Assembly: GCA_030068145.1 (NCBI GenBank)
Contig: JAPJBO010000302.1
Coordinates: forward strand, 104,501 to 168,500
DNA from: Diplonema papillatum
Taxonomy: Eukaryota > Euglenozoa > Diplonemea > Diplonemida > Diplonemidae
Length of the DNA stretch: 64,000 bases
Direction: 5' to 3'
In this document: piece by piece, positions 21,616-34,476 of the stretch
Position numbering within the stretch: the first letter of the stretch is position 1
Layout of the letters: every line of letters starts with the position of its first letter
The notes under the pieces: model-generated
Told to the model about the DNA's origin: nothing
What the model saw: the letters and a program-made list of their open reading frames with translations, nothing else
Database searches by the model: none
Position numbers and translations under genes: made by a program

Positions 21616-24600
21616 CTGTTTTTTTTGAGCATTCGTTTGCACAACGCTTTCCTTGATTATCCCTCAAGCAAAAACCAAAAAGACGAGGACCTGCTCCTTC
21701 CTGAAAAGATGGTTGCCATCAAACAGCGCTACAGACAACTCAACCACAAGAAGCCGCGAACCTTCGTTTTCACTGACCATGCGTAACATACTCCCAAAGA
21801 TGCGCAAAGAAGGGGTAAAGGCAATCGAAGAATCCAATGAGGCGCTCTCTCTGAACCTGCATGCCAAGGCCTTTTCGCGCAACAACTTGTTTCTCTCATA
21901 CATCGAGCAAGGTGGCAAAACAAGTCAGTAGACTACACCCTGGCAACCTATACTGGTTTGGTTTAGTTTGTGTGGAAGCCGGGTACGATGCTCAACTGGT
22001 AAAGATCCTGCAAAAGCACGCAAGTACGTCGACACGAAAAGACATCGACAACTTTGGCGTACCTCTACCGCCCAAGAGTTTTACCTTACGCAATACAGAG
22101 AACCGACTGTCTCTGAAGATGACGTCGCCAACAATTGGACGCTTTACCGACCGTACACCTAAAAGAAGAAAAGCGAAGTGGGGCACGGGCCACACTATGG
22201 CTATTGGTGATGCTTTTGAAACAGCCCTACATGGTTGTCCAGGCTGAGGCTCGGACTGTCTACTGCTTGGACACGTAGCCCAATGACATTTTCACCTGTC
22301 CTGGTTAAGCTCAACGAAGACACCAGAACGCTTTGCCAGACCGATCGTCGAACACTGGCCGCGTTCCCGATGGGAAGGAGTCGCGCTCTCTAGACGGTCC
22401 ATCAAGGCTTGTCACAGTCGGAACCCGACTCAAAACTTCAACCTGAGTCGCTGCCACGAAGAAAACTGTCTTGCCGACGGTCAATCGCTACCACCGACCT
22501 GAAAGAAACACGCAATAAACTGGCGAGGGATCCCATGGCGATGCACAACCTGTGGTGCAACCGAAAGACCAAGCGATGCCCTGTTGATAACGCACGGGGG
22601 GTTGAAGAACAGGAACGCACCAGTGCAAGACGAAAAAACCTAGCCCAATTATCACTGGAGCGCTGGCCCGGTGGCTACGAGGGAATTTTCTTCTTTTGTA
22701 CAGCAAAACCTCCTCTTCCCCTCATAAAAAAAGCAACCGAAGAGAAAATACTCGACGTTGCTGCTTCGACTCCGAATGGAAGGGAGGAAATATAGAGGTA
22801 AGGGGCAAATACAATACAAACACAATCTGGTTTGTTCTTCGCTTACACCACCGTGTGTTGCTTTCTCACTCAGGACTTTGACCTGTTGTGTTTGTGTGAT
22901 TTGTCCTGTCGGGGTAGACCCGCATGACCTCACGTCCGTTCAACACGTGGTTCGGTAGTTACAGCACTTGGATTCCCTTCTGTTCTTTGTCGGGCAGCAT
23001 CGTCGAGCATTTCCTTTCAAGCTGGCGCTTATGTAAAAAAACGGAGATATGCTTTGGGATACTTGGCAGCCGCTGTTTACCAACCAGAGGGAAGAGGGAG
23101 GCGCTAGCGACGTCGCTGTCGTCGGTACTCGGTCTCTGAGCGAGTGCAGGCCCCGCCCGCTTCCGCGCGCCGGTATGGAGTATCATCATGCGGCAAGTGA
23201 GGAATGCGGACGCATCGACAGCTCACCAGTGTACCACCCGTTGCGCCGCACTTGGCGCCTCACCAGCAGTGCCGAGTCGGGGGTGCTGACCCCCTGCCGA
23301 GCGTTGGCTCGATCGCCAACGCAAGCGAAAGAAACTCGAGGGTGGATTGAAGAAAGAACCTCGCCTCAAACAAACACGGGGGGTATGGTTCTCATCATCT
23401 CACCGGCAAAGCGAGGACATCCCGCAAATCTTTACCTATTTGCTGACCACAGTTCTGCCTGGAAAGCATCATTGCGCTGATCAGCTTGGAACCCGAAATA
23501 CGTTGTCTAATCAAACACAAGGTCAGGTGAAACACGGACGGTATGGTTCTCATCATCTCACGGGCAAAGCAAGGACATCCCACATATCGTTGTCCAATTC
23601 CTCACCAGGTCTCCTAGAAATCACCATCATCGTGTGTTGATCAGCTTGGAACCCGAAATACGTTGTCTAATCAAACACAAGGTCAGGTGAAACACGGACG
23701 GTATGGTTCTCATCATCTCACGGGCAAAGCAAGGACATCCCACATATCGTTGTCCAATTCCTCACCAGGTCCTCCTGGTAATCACCATCATCGTGTGTTG
23801 ATCAGCTTGGAACCCGAAATACGTTGTCTAATCAAACACAAGGTCAGGTGAAACACGGACGGTATGGTTCTCATCATCTCACGGGCAAAGCAAGGACATC
23901 CCACATATCGTTGTCCAATTCCTCACCAGGTCCTCCTGGTAATCACCATCATCGTGTGTTGATCAGCTTGGAACCCGAAATACGTTGTCTAATCAAACAC
24001 AAGGTCAGGTGAAACACGGACGGTATGGTTCTCATCATCTCACGGGCAAAGCAAGGACATCCCACATATCGTTGTCCAATTCCTCACCAGGTCTTCCTGG
24101 AAATCACCATCATCGTGTGTTGATCAGCTTGGAACCCGAAATACGTTGTCTAATCAAACACAAGGTCAGGTGAAACACGGACGGTATGGTTCTCATCATC
24201 TCACGGGCAAAGCAAGGACATCCCACATATCGTTGTCCAATTCCTCACCAGGTCCTCCTGGTAATCACCATCATCGTGTGTTGATCAGCTTGGAACCCGA
24301 AATACGTTGTCTAATCAAACACAAGGTCAGGTGAAACACGGACGGTATGGTTCTCATCATCTCACGGGCAAAGCAAGGACATCCCACATATCGTTGTCCA
24401 ATTCCTCACCAGGTCCTCCTGGTAATCACCATCATCGTGTGTTGATCAGCTTGGAACCCGAAATACGTTGTCTAATCAAACACAAGGTCAGGTGAAACAC
24501 GGACGGTATGGTTCTCATCATCTCACGGGCAAAGCAAGGACATCCCACATATCGTTGTCCAATTCCTCACCAGGTCCTCCTGGAAATCACCATCATCGTG

Positions 24601-27600
24601 TGTTGATCAGCTTGGAACCCGAAATACGTTGTCTAATCAAACACAAGGTCAGGTGAAACACGGACGGTATGGTTCTCATCATCTCACGGGCAAAGCAAGG
24701 ACATCCCACATATCGTTGTCCAATTCCTCACCAGGTCCTCCTGGTAATCACCATCATCGTGTGTTGATCAGCTTGGAACCCGAAATACGTTGTCTAATCA
24801 AACACAAGGTCAGGTGAAACACGGACGGTATGGTTCTCATCATCTCACGGGCAAAGCAAGGACATCCCACATATCGTTGTCCAATTCCTCACCAGGTCCT
24901 CCTGGAAATCACCATCATCGTGTGTTGATCAGCTTGGAACCCGAAATACGTTGTCTAATCAAACACAAGGTCAGGTGAAACACGGACGGTATGGTTCTCA
25001 TCATCTCACGGGCAAAGCAAGGACATCCCACATATCGTTGTCCAATTCCTCACCAGGTCCTCCTGGTAATCACCATCATCGTGTGTTGATCAGCTTGGAA
25101 CCCGAAATACGTTGTCTAATCAAACACAAGGTCAGGTGAAACACGGACGGTATGGTTCTCATCATCTCACGGGCAAAGCAAGGACATCCCACATATCGTT
25201 GTCCAATTCCTCACCAGGTCCTCCTGGTAATCACCATCATCGTGTGTTGATCAGCTTGGAACCCGAAATACGTTGTCTAATCAAACACAAGGTCAGGTGA
25301 AACACGGACGGTATGGTTCTCACCATCTCACGGGCAAAGCAAGGACATCCCACATATCGTTGTCTAATTCCTCACCAGGTCTTCCTGGAAATCACCTTCA
25401 TCGTGCGTTGATCAGCTTGGAACCCGAAATACGTTGTCTAATCAAACACAAGGTCAGGTGAAACACGGACGGTATGGTTCTCATCATCTCACGGGCAAAG
25501 CAAGGACATCCCACATATCGTTGTCTAATTCCTCACCAGGTCTTCCTGGAAATCACCATCATCGTGTGTTGATCAGCTTGGAACCCGAAATACGTTGTCT
25601 AATCAAACACAAGGTCAGGTGAAACACGGACGGTATGGTTCTCATCATCTCACGGGCAAAGCAAGGACATCCCACATATCGTTGTCCAATTCCTCACCAG
25701 GTCCTCCTGGTAATCACCATCATCGTGTGTTGATCAGCTTGGAACCCGAAATACGTTGTCTAATCAAACACAAGGTCAGGTGAAACACGGACGGTATGGT
25801 TCTCACCATCTCACGGGCAAAGCAAGGACATCCCACATATCGTTGTCTAATTCCTCACCAGGTCTTCCTGGAAATCCCCTTCATTGTGCGTTGATCAGCT
25901 TGGAACCCGAAATACGTTGTCTAATCAAGCACAAGGTCAGGTGAAACACGGACGGTATGGTTCTCATCATCTCACGGGCAAAGCAAGGACATCCCACATA
26001 TCGTTGTCTAATTCCTCACCAGGTCTTCCTGGAAATCACCATCATCGTGTGTTGATCAGCTTGGAACCCGAAATACGTTGTCTAATCAAACACAAGGTCA
26101 GGTGAAACACGGACGGTATGGTTCTCATCATCTCACGGGCAAAGCAAGGACATCCCACATATCGTTGTCCAATTCCTCACCAGGTCCTCCTGGTAATCAC
26201 CATCATCGTGTGTTGATCAGCTTGGAACCCGAAATACGTTGTCTAATCAAACACAAGGTCAGGTGAAACACGGACGGTATGGTTCTCACCATCTCACGGG
26301 CAAAGCAAGGACATCCCACATATCGTTGTCTAATTCCTCACCAGGTCTTCCTGGAAATCCCCTTCATTGTGCGTTGATCAGCTTGGAACCCGAAATACGT
26401 TGTCTAATCAAGCACAAGGTCAGGTGAAACACGGACGGTATGGTTCTCATCATCTCACGGGCGAAGTCATCCCGCTAATATCTACCTATTTCTGACCACA
26501 ATTCTGCCTGGAAAGCTACACTCGTGCCTTCGGAATAGGATGACGTGAATGCGGCTCGCCCTTGAAGTCATCTATAGTGCAACAACGGACTGTTCCGCCG
26601 TCGCGCCGTGAAGGCCCGGGTAGAAGGTCGCTGGCCTGCAACATACAGCGGAGTTGGTGGCCCACGTCTTCTGACGTCAGCACGCGATTAGAGCGCGTAC
26701 GTTCGCAAGGGCCCCCCCCTGTAGGCTCTAATGCGGAACAAGCAGCATCAGCATGAAGCTTCGCCGATGAAAGCTGCTGCTCTGACAACAAGAGAAGCAG
26801 CAGACCCGAGGGAAACGGAAGGAGGTGAAGGACTTTCTGACTTGCTTCCAGGGCTTTGTACACACGTATGTTAGTGTGCGTATCGTATCTGCTGTAGTGG
26901 CAGTACGTGTGCTTGTGCGTTGCCTTGCCGACTATTCGACTTATTTTAGCGCGCGCTCTTATTTCCTATGTGCTTTTTTGGCATCTCTTGCGACATTGTT
27001 CGGCCTAATCTAATAATTGACAGGCAGAATAGCAGAAATTGAACATATCCGCATGAAGGATGAAAGAAGGTCAGAGAACAGGGTACGGGTGTGTCAACCA
27101 CTATTTGGCATTTGTGCGCATTGTCCCTTGGGCTGCTGCCACTTCTTTTCTGAGACGCAGACCACGTTTCCTCCGCCGTTCTTCTTCTCGGACGGCTTGA
27201 TTCAATGCCGTGTCCGGGGAGGCACTGTGGTCGCGAAACCCTCCAGCCAACTACATCGGGCGGAGCAGGGCGGCTGAAAATGGAACAATGTTGGACGAGA
27301 ACGTGTTTAACCCGCATACGGTATTCTTGTATCCATAATCAGGGATACAAGAGAAGATCGGATCCGGATTGAAGGGTCTTCAGGACAGGAATACGGTTGG
27401 GGAATGGGAGGTTATTATCAGGCAGTCCCTTTTCGCGCTGGCTCTGAGGAAGGCTTCAGTTCGTTGTTAACTTTTAGACAGAGACGACAAGTTTCGCGAA
27501 ACGACGAACGACGTCGCCCCCTGATTGGTGTCTCCAAACGAGGGGCACAGACCGTGGAAAATACCACAGGCCAAAAAGTGAAACAGCGGTATGCCTGGCC

Positions 27601-30600
27601 CTGCTCGCAGAAAAGAACAAAATTCCGAGCATAGAGTGTTGACAAGAGCTTGAGCGGATGTGTGAGGGAAAGAGGTTAATAGTAATATTTTAAGACTAGC
27701 GACTAGAAAAAGGCAGACGCTTTCATTCCTTGCTGGTAGCCCCTCGAAGCCCCTGGATTGCGTAGTTCCTGCGTATAAGTCGATCTTTGAGTGCGTGAGC
27801 CCCTTCGAAGAAAGGTCCATCACACTTGCGTAGTTCCTGCGTACTTTGTGTGCAGTTCGCGCGGGGGTTGTTACTTTTGGAACACCGCGAGAGTAGGAGA
27901 CAGAAGAAAGGAACCGTAGAGGTTTTCGTTGACCGTACTACCCTTGAACGCAAACCCTGGACGTTCGGTCAACCACCAGAGCACGTTGTTTAGTCATTAT
28001 AGCTAGCACGATACTTTAAAGGGCAACTCGCAAGATTGTTCGTACTATAAGAATTCGCCGATTCCTCGGCCTTTGGCGGGAGGAGGTCTCTCCCTGCTCT
28101 CCTTTTTCGCATTCTCCGCGGAGTGCTTGTTGCCGACGACCAGCGCCGCCTTGGAAAAGAGCTCATGCTCCATCGGGGGAAAGCGGGTCTCGTGCACCAA
28201 GCCGTGAGAGGCCCGCAGCCGCAGCCCTTCGAGGCGCACCACCAGCTTTTGCAAGACTCGGAGCACAGGGGGAGACCCTTCGGCCACACCGAGCAGGGCC
28301 CCCAAGGTACTAAAGTGGACTCGGCACTCATGGTCCATAGCGGTGGCTTCCTCGTGGCGGTCTTTCAGGTATCTCGCTACCCGTACCGCTGCTTCCCTCG
28401 GTAAGCACTAGCTGCCTCCCTTGTGGAGTAGCTAAGTAGCCCAGCCACAAGTACTGACTCGGCGAGGGTTGATGGGGTCCAGTGCACGGTGGGCGCCAAC
28501 CGGCGACGGTTCTGCAGGCGGACTTGCTCGGCCAAGGCGAGAACCGTCTGGACAGGGCCCTCCTCGAGGGCTGCAAACAGGCATCAGGCCCTGGGTGAGA
28601 AGGTCGGCAGGATCCTCGTGTTCAGGGGGAAAATGTTTCATGGGTTTGAAGAGCGCGTGGTGCTTGCACCACTGAGGCCAGGTTATTTAACCGCGAATTT
28701 AGTGAAGGATTGTTCGGGAAACGGTCGCGAGCGAAACCCGACCAGGTAACGACCATTTCACTGTCTTCTTTGTTTTGTGATGCGAACATCACGAGGTGCT
28801 GTCCGAAGGGGGAGGGGGCTCGACTGAGAGCATCGAGGGTACCCACCGAACTTTACTGTTGCCCGAACGTTTAACTGCTGCCTCTGGTCTCGCTGGGCGC
28901 CGGTCTCTTAACGCGCCAACGTGCTCATACAAAAACTTTACTCGAAAAATTCGTTCAGAATTTTACCGGTTCTTGCACCCTTCACGACGCACTGTCAACG
29001 TACGTATACATGTGGTGGAGGCTCCAGTGTTAACAAAAGTCATACTTGATCTGGTTAACTGCGCTGATTTGCTGAGGCTTGAACTCGTCCGAGTGGTACA
29101 AAGCCGACCAAATAGCGTTGTTGTGTGAGTAGACGTTGCCTCCGACGCTGCAGCGTTCACCAGGATTCACCCAGTCGGTCTGCCCTGGGATGACGAACGG
29201 CCCACGGCACAACCCTCGCTGGTAGTTGCGGAATTCGACGTTTGTCACGATCGACTTTACGCTGATGTCATAGAACTGGAACCCGTCGTGGTGCTTCGTG
29301 ATGAAGTCCGCGTCGACGTTGCCGCTGGCCCCGTTGATGATGGCGTCCGTCAGCCAAACCTCGCCGAACAGTGTGCCGGCCCTCAGAATGTCGTGCATTT
29401 CGGCTGTGACGATCTCCACGCGGTCCCCCCAGTGCAGCACGCCCTTGTTGCACCCGTACAGCAGCGTGTTCTCAAACACCTGAATGATGGGCGTCCCCTC
29501 CCAGTTCTGGTACCCAGGCTCCTTCTCCACCCTGGTGTTCCGAGAGAACCGGCCGCTGTTGTAGAACAGCTTGCCGTTGCTCTGCGTCGTGAGCTGCCCG
29601 CCGATGTAAATGCAGCCGCCGCTTTCCCAGTACCAACCCGAGGAGTGAGCCACGTTCCCTCTGAACTCCAACAGCGGGCGCGATTGCGGCTCGAGGTCGG
29701 TCATCCATGAGTAAACCCCGATGGGCTTCGGCAGCCCGGGAAACCCGAAGCCCGACCAGCCGCCGGACGCAACATTACCTGATTTTGGTTGAATAGAAAC
29801 TCTGACTCCGAAGAGAAAAACTCGTCCGGATGAATCCGCAGCTTATCGTACACGGTGAACTCCAGCAAATCTTGCCGAGTGAACCCAGACTCTCCAAAAG
29901 CGGGTGTGCCACACCCGGAAATAGGGTGTGCAATAGGGTGTGAAATAGGGTGTGCACACCCTATTTCCGGGTGTGGTCACACCCGCACTTGAGGCCGGAC
30001 TTTAGCTCGAGCAAAAGTTGCTGGAGTTCACCGTGCAATAGAGTGTGCACACCCTATTTCCGGGTGTGGTCACACCCTCACTTGGGGCCGGACTTTAGCT
30101 CGAGCAAAAGTTGCTGGCGTTCACCGTGCAACAGAGTGTGCACGCCCTATTTCCGGGTGTGGTCACACCCGCACTTGAGGCCGGACTTTAGCTCGAGCAA
30201 AAGTTGCTGGAGTTCACCGTGCAATAGTGTGCACACCCTCTTTCCGGGTGTGGTCACACCCGCACTTGAGGCCGGACTTTTGCTCGAGAAAAAGTTGCTG
30301 GAGTTCCCGTGTATATGCAGAGACTGCCCAGGGGCTCGCGGTCCAAACCTCTTGTCCAAGTACGTGGGGTGTCGTTTGCTAATTCGACCTTGTTCCTGGC
30401 CAAGTGTTGCCCAGAGAGGTACATTACTCTGGTGGTGATTTGCGGGCGACTTAATTCAACTATGGCTGATTGAGTAGCAGCAGCGCACACATCGAGCAGA
30501 CGCGTTCGATGAGTGCGGACTCTCCCGGCTGGAAGGACACATACGGAACGGAATGTGTAGTTTTGTTGTTGGAAACAGGGCAGATGCACACCAATAATGC

Positions 30601-32697
30601 GGTTGTAGGCGTTCGAGAAGTAGAACCCGGCGGCAGTGTGGTCAGCTGGCTGGACGGTGTCGTGAGCGGTATAAAAGTTGTCACCGTCCTGCGAACCACC
30701 CGCAGCCGGCTTGCCAATGGGCTTCACATATGCTGCGAGGTTGTAAGAGATGGTGTTGTTCTCTTCAACGCCATCTTCCACGTAGAAGCAGTTACCAGTG
30801 GCGTTGAACGCAACGTTTTCGGTGTTCAGAAGCCCGTGCGTTCCGTGGATCACCACACAGCGGAAGTACGTGTCACGCAGTGTGTTGTCTGACAAGTACG
30901 AGTTAGGCTGGTACTCCATGAGATGCGTATGGATCGGGTATCTCGCCATGACGTTCGTCTGACCCATGTAACGTGTGGCCACTCCTGCAATGCGAGCACG
31001 GCTGTTGGAACCTGCCACAAGAAGATGTCCGCCGAAGCCATCTTCGTCGGGTTCACCTTCCAACATGACGTGTCGTGACAGCAATGCTACCTCACCTTGG
31101 TACTCTGTTCCTGCGTAGTGAGTATACAAGGCCGGTTCTGTGAACTGGACCACCTTGCCGTCGGTGCTGACAGCTTTGATAATACGCACTTCGTTCTGGT
31201 TCGGCTGCCCTATATCGGTGTCATCGTGGATCGTCGTTGTCAGGAGGATCTCCTGCCCTGGGTACCAGTTGACGGCTTCTTGCAGGTACGCTCTGTCGTC
31301 GTCGGGTCGCACAATGCGCGCGAGACGCGACCACGTTGGGTAGAACCGGCGACCGAATATGTCGACCTGCGGCGTGGGGTTTTTGGTGCACTGTATTTAT
31401 TTCAGCTTTCCAACGGGTTCACTCTCCGTGCTTTATTTTCTCTTTTCAGTAGTCTACCTGCTTCGGATACTGCACAGAATAGGTGACGAGACCCCGCGAA
31501 CGTGGGGGTCAGATACCTCAACATTGCCAAAGCCAGAACCGACCCCAAGCGCCCGCTAGGGCTAGCTGTGCCCTACTCGGCCTCAGTGATGAGACGTCAG
31601 TTCAGTGCCATTTTTGGGAAACACACCTTGCTGCCATAAAGACCGGCTAACCCCTTGGTACCGTACTCGTTGAGTGGAGTGTTACCGTCTGCTCTCGATC
31701 CGAAGAACGTGATGCGGATAGGTCCCTCCACACGGCACGTCGGCGACCCGATGAGCAGTTCTCCGATCACAACGAACGCCTTCACTGAAAAGGAGATCTC
31801 TTCGTCCGCGAATACCAGCGTCGACGTCGCGGGCACCTCAATCTTATCGAACCGAGCGTCGGCATCCAGCGAAGCTTTGCTGAGGAGGATCTTCTTTCCC
31901 GCAGGCAACCTAACAGCGCCAGACGACTTGCCGACCTCGTTCTCCCACGACACAAGACCCGCCTCGTCCCAAGGACAATCCGTTTGTTTCGTCATGACGT
32001 CGTTCCCAGGGTGCGGTGGCACCAGTAGTGAGACTCGCTCCGAGTAGGAAGCGATCGTCGGTGGTGGATCAACGGACTCCCCCACCTTCTCAACGCACAC
32101 TTCTCCCAGGCGGTAGGTGACCGGATCTGCCTCAGGCCTCGTACTCAGTTGAACGTAGATCCACAAAGACCCAGAGGCCCCAGCAAAGTTGACTGGACTC
32201 TGCCACTCAACATCATACCGGTTGCTTCCCGCGACAGAGGTGAACACGAGGTTCGCCCCGCCGTAGATGAGCTCAGGGTTTTCATTCGCGAGGTCCTCTG
32301 GCCACACCACTTCCTTCTCGTACCACGATTTCTCACCTTTCTTGTAGCGAAGCAGCTCTGGTGGTGAAGCGAAGTCACGCGGGCCGTTCGTATCGAAAAC
32401 GTCCATCGTGAAGCTCACTTTGTACCGCCTGTCCTTGACGAAGTCTGGGTACTCTGCAGTGAGTCGAAGATAGATGTACGCGTGATCCCATTGGTTTGTC
32501 TCAAATGAAGTGCTGTCGGCAGCGACGGTCAGCTTTCTGCCCGAGGCTTCCCATTCGCCAGCGCTGGTCGTTCCTTTGTAGTCGATGCTGCATTTCGACA
32601 CGCCACCAATCTCTATCTTGGGCGGAATGGCTGGGCTTGCCGGGGTGCTGAACCGCCCGACGGTCAGAGAAAGCATGCAGGCCATCAGTGACACCAT
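20175..32697 (-). CDS. Gene C: G8-domain/beta-helix transmembrane protein, complete (gene span)
   Basis: Coding join on the minus strand: 32697-31627, 31366-30592, 29778-29046, 21615-20175; 4020 nt, 1339 aa. Phases 0, 1 and 2; introns 260, 813 and 7430 bp, all GT-AG. I use the ATG at 32695-32697 (MVSLMACMLSLTVG), which gives a signal peptide; the frame is open further upstream but without ATG. Domain order as in B, but exon 4 continues through an about 80-residue Thr/Pro stalk, a C-x8-C-x8-C-x4-C motif, a transmembrane helix (WVVPAITIGGLAALSACGAV) and a cytoplasmic tail ending FVI. Very close to gene D in exons 1, 3 and most of 4, so C and D are recent duplicates. Intron 3 contains the 161-bp satellite array. 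Confidence 0.88.
22747..23041 (+). mobile_element. SINE-like repeat with 3' A-run
   Basis: Shares both ends with 35090-35362 and 56680-56975: 5' ATACTCGACGT then GCTGCTTCGACTCCGA, and 3' TTTCAAGCTGGCGCTTATGT followed by A's. Fixed ends with a 3' A-run indicate retroposition. I could not find clear polymerase III boxes or a target duplication. Confidence 0.65.
23480..26520. repeat. 161-bp tandem satellite array, about 19 units
   Basis: The word ATCAGCTTGGAACCC begins at 23480, 23640, 23801 and then every 161 bp to 26377. Units are nearly identical apart from a variable block around CACCAGGTCCTCCTGG. Divergent related sequence flanks both ends (about 23378-23479 and 26460-26515), and these two outer flanks resemble each other. 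In the right part the unit variants follow a period of three, about 483 bp. The array lies inside intron 3 of gene C. Confidence 0.93.
28045..28680 (-). pseudogene. Frame-broken coding relic, possibly retrotransposon-derived
   Basis: On the minus strand three consecutive protein-like stretches lie in different frames: KHFPPEHEDPADLLTQGL (about 28640-28570), a helical Leu/Ala/Gln-rich stretch including QTVLALAEQVRLQNRRR (about 28575-28390), and LGALLGVAEGSPPVLRVLQ to VVGNKH (28338-28048). The PADLLTQG word is reminiscent of the end of retrotransposon RNase H regions, but this is weak. Frameshifts and stops indicate decay. Confidence 0.35.
29046..29778 (-). CDS. Gene C exon 3 (beta-helix, second half)
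   Basis: 733 nt, acceptor ATCAG and donor GTATGA. Carries the C/D-type end CRGPFVIPGQTDWVN and the shared FKPQQISAVNQIK. Confidence 0.86.
29952..30312. repeat. 92-93-bp tandem repeat, about 4 units, in gene C intron 2
   Basis: The word GTGCACACCC or a close variant starts at 29952, 30045, 30138 and 30229. Each unit has CCGGGTGTGGTCACACCC, a GGCCGGACTTT segment and a CTCGAG site. The unit contains a GGGTGTG/CACACCC inverted pair, and an inverted relative of the motif sits just left at about 29905. Confidence 0.85.
30592..31366 (-). CDS. Gene C exon 2 (beta-helix, first half)
   Basis: 775 nt, 24 nt shorter than in A, B and D because eight codons are missing in the variable loop after AAGGSQDG. 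Reading frame and phase are preserved. Acceptor CGCAG, donor GTGTGC. Confidence 0.86.
31627..32697 (-). CDS. Gene C exon 1 (signal peptide, beta-rich domain, G8)
   Basis: 1071 nt, 357 codons. The beta-rich domain is the C/D type (GEWEASGRKLTVAADSTSFE). The G8 segment follows CPWDEAGLVSWENE. The donor is AAG followed by GTGTGT. Confidence 0.87.
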
Positions 32698-34476
32698 GGT
32701 ACTGCGGCTGTGTGCGCCTGGGCGCAATTAGGGCTTGCGAACCGCCCTCTTTTCCTTGTATTGTTTCGTGTTGACAGCTTGTGTCAGACCAGCCCACCCG
32801 GGGGTGGTTAGTTCCTTCCTTCTTTTTTCTTCTGTTCCCCTGTTAGCGTTCTTGTGTGGATTAGAAGGTTCCTTCTCTTCTTTTGTTGAACAAAGTTTCG
32901 TGGAAATGGAGGCGGGCAAAAATGTGCTGCAGCCCTCGCCAGACAGAGGTTCCGTTTCAGCGGACGGAAGGGTATTAATTTGTGGAAACCGCCTCCGTTC
33001 GATATCGAAGTTGGTGCTCACTGACTGCGGAAGCCCGACTTTGCCGGACGGCATTCCGTCCGCACTGTCGAAATGAACCGACGCCCTTTCGACAGCTCTC
33101 GTTAATCCCGTCAGTATGGCCTAAGGACCTTGTGGTTTCGTTCGGCCTTCCATGATCACATCCACGAGGCTTCTCTCCTTGCCAACAATACACCGACGTA
33201 CAGCAATAAGATGTTCTGCCGGGAAGCCTTGTGCGGGGAACTGACCTTGTCCCCACCTCTAGTTGCAGCTGGGTAGCTAATATTGAGCCGGTCCGTCCCT
33301 ATCTCTTGAAACTGCATCGACGTGCATGCCGCTGTTTATCACAGTGCACGGTCCACCACGGTCCATCAGGTCCATCCCTAGTCCGTAGAGCTGCATCGAA
33401 TTGCCCGGTGCTGTATTATTCGGTCTATCACGGTCTATCAAGAGGGGATGGACCGGCTCACTACTGCTTCTAGGTTCCCGTTGCGGACAGAAGTGGCTAC
33501 ATACGACCCGGGTGGGCAGGGGTCCGTAGCACACTCTTACTACGTTGAGTGGATCCTGGTCGCGTTCTTGGAAAACAAGAGCCCTGGAACCGCTCCTCTG
33601 CGAACACAAGGAAATGAACCAGCTCACGCTTGTCGAACCACGCTGCAACCGGTTCAAGTACCTCAAGATCTGCCGCTTGGCTCAGTTGTCAGTCGCAGAC
33701 TTCTCCTTCCCAGGGTAGACGATTCGTTTGGTGTTCCCTTCCGACAACCTGCTTGTTGTTGATTGTTCGCCAGCATCAACCCTCGGCTAACGATGGATTG
33801 CGGACTCGAAAGAGAACGCTTCGGTGGTGTATGTTAAGCAGGCTAATCCTCCCCCGGTACGTACAAACAAACGACGCGCTGGATTCTTTTGGAAGCCAGC
33901 AGCGGACTGGACAACCGACGTTTGGTTGGCCGTTTGACACACAGCAAACTACACCGAAGGTTGCCCGCAACTCCTTCTTTTTCGGCTTCTCCTTCCTTCG
34001 TTATGCAAACTGCGCCTGGAATGCAGGGACACCGAGTGTGCCTCGGCTGGACCACGTTTCATCAAGTCGTCCAGTTTGGAGTTATTTGTGGATTAGAAGG
34101 TCGGTATATTTCGCGGCAGGTTCGACGGGGTCAGATAGAAGCCACTTCCCCTTCTCTTATAACCTTTCGATCAACCATCTAACCACGCCAAGGACTAGAT
34201 TGCCATGAGTCGCAGAAACACGACTGAGTCCTCGTCACCTCAACACAAAGCCCAGTGCATTGGAGGCAGTTTGTATGCGATAGAGCTCCCAATATAAAAC
34301 TTCGTTCTCCGCCACACCAATGTTGCCAAATTTACACAGAAATGCCCAAGAGACAACGATTCAGGCTCCGACTCGAAGAAGTGTGTAGCTTTGTTTTGTT
34401 CTCTTCTATGGGTTGGTGTCGATCCCGGGAGCGACTTTTGTTTGTTTGAAAAGACAGCTCACTTCTTTCTTCTCCG

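Larger units (their letters stand above)
21616..29045. other. Gene C intron 3
   Basis: 7430 bp. Contents from the left: about 1.1 kb with short broken plus-strand open stretches (21650-22730, unrecognised), a SINE-like copy (22747-23041), the 161-bp satellite array (23480-26520), a repeat shared with 6826 (about 26870-26925), unassigned sequence, and a frame-broken coding relic (about 28045-28680). Confidence 0.6.

Noticed and set aside
21653-22795. Plus-strand open stretches at the start of gene C intron 3
   Set aside because: Frames are short, interrupted and without recognised motifs; not enough to call a gene.
23663-26427. A run of 62-codon open frames spaced 161 bp apart
   Set aside because: They repeat because the satellite unit repeats; 161 is not a multiple of three, so the frames overlap in rotation and encode no continuous protein.
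23480-26520. Possible CRISPR array
   Set aside because: Whole 161-bp units repeat with no unique spacers, the host is eukaryotic with spliced genes, and no cas-like gene is present.
26516-26863. 115-codon minus frame right of the satellite
   Set aside because: No domain, no splice context and no paralog; likely chance.
32698-32727. Earlier start for gene C at 32727, and for gene D at 46601
   Set aside because: Both codons are TTG; ATG codons at 32697 and 46598 give proper signal peptides and near-equal exon lengths.
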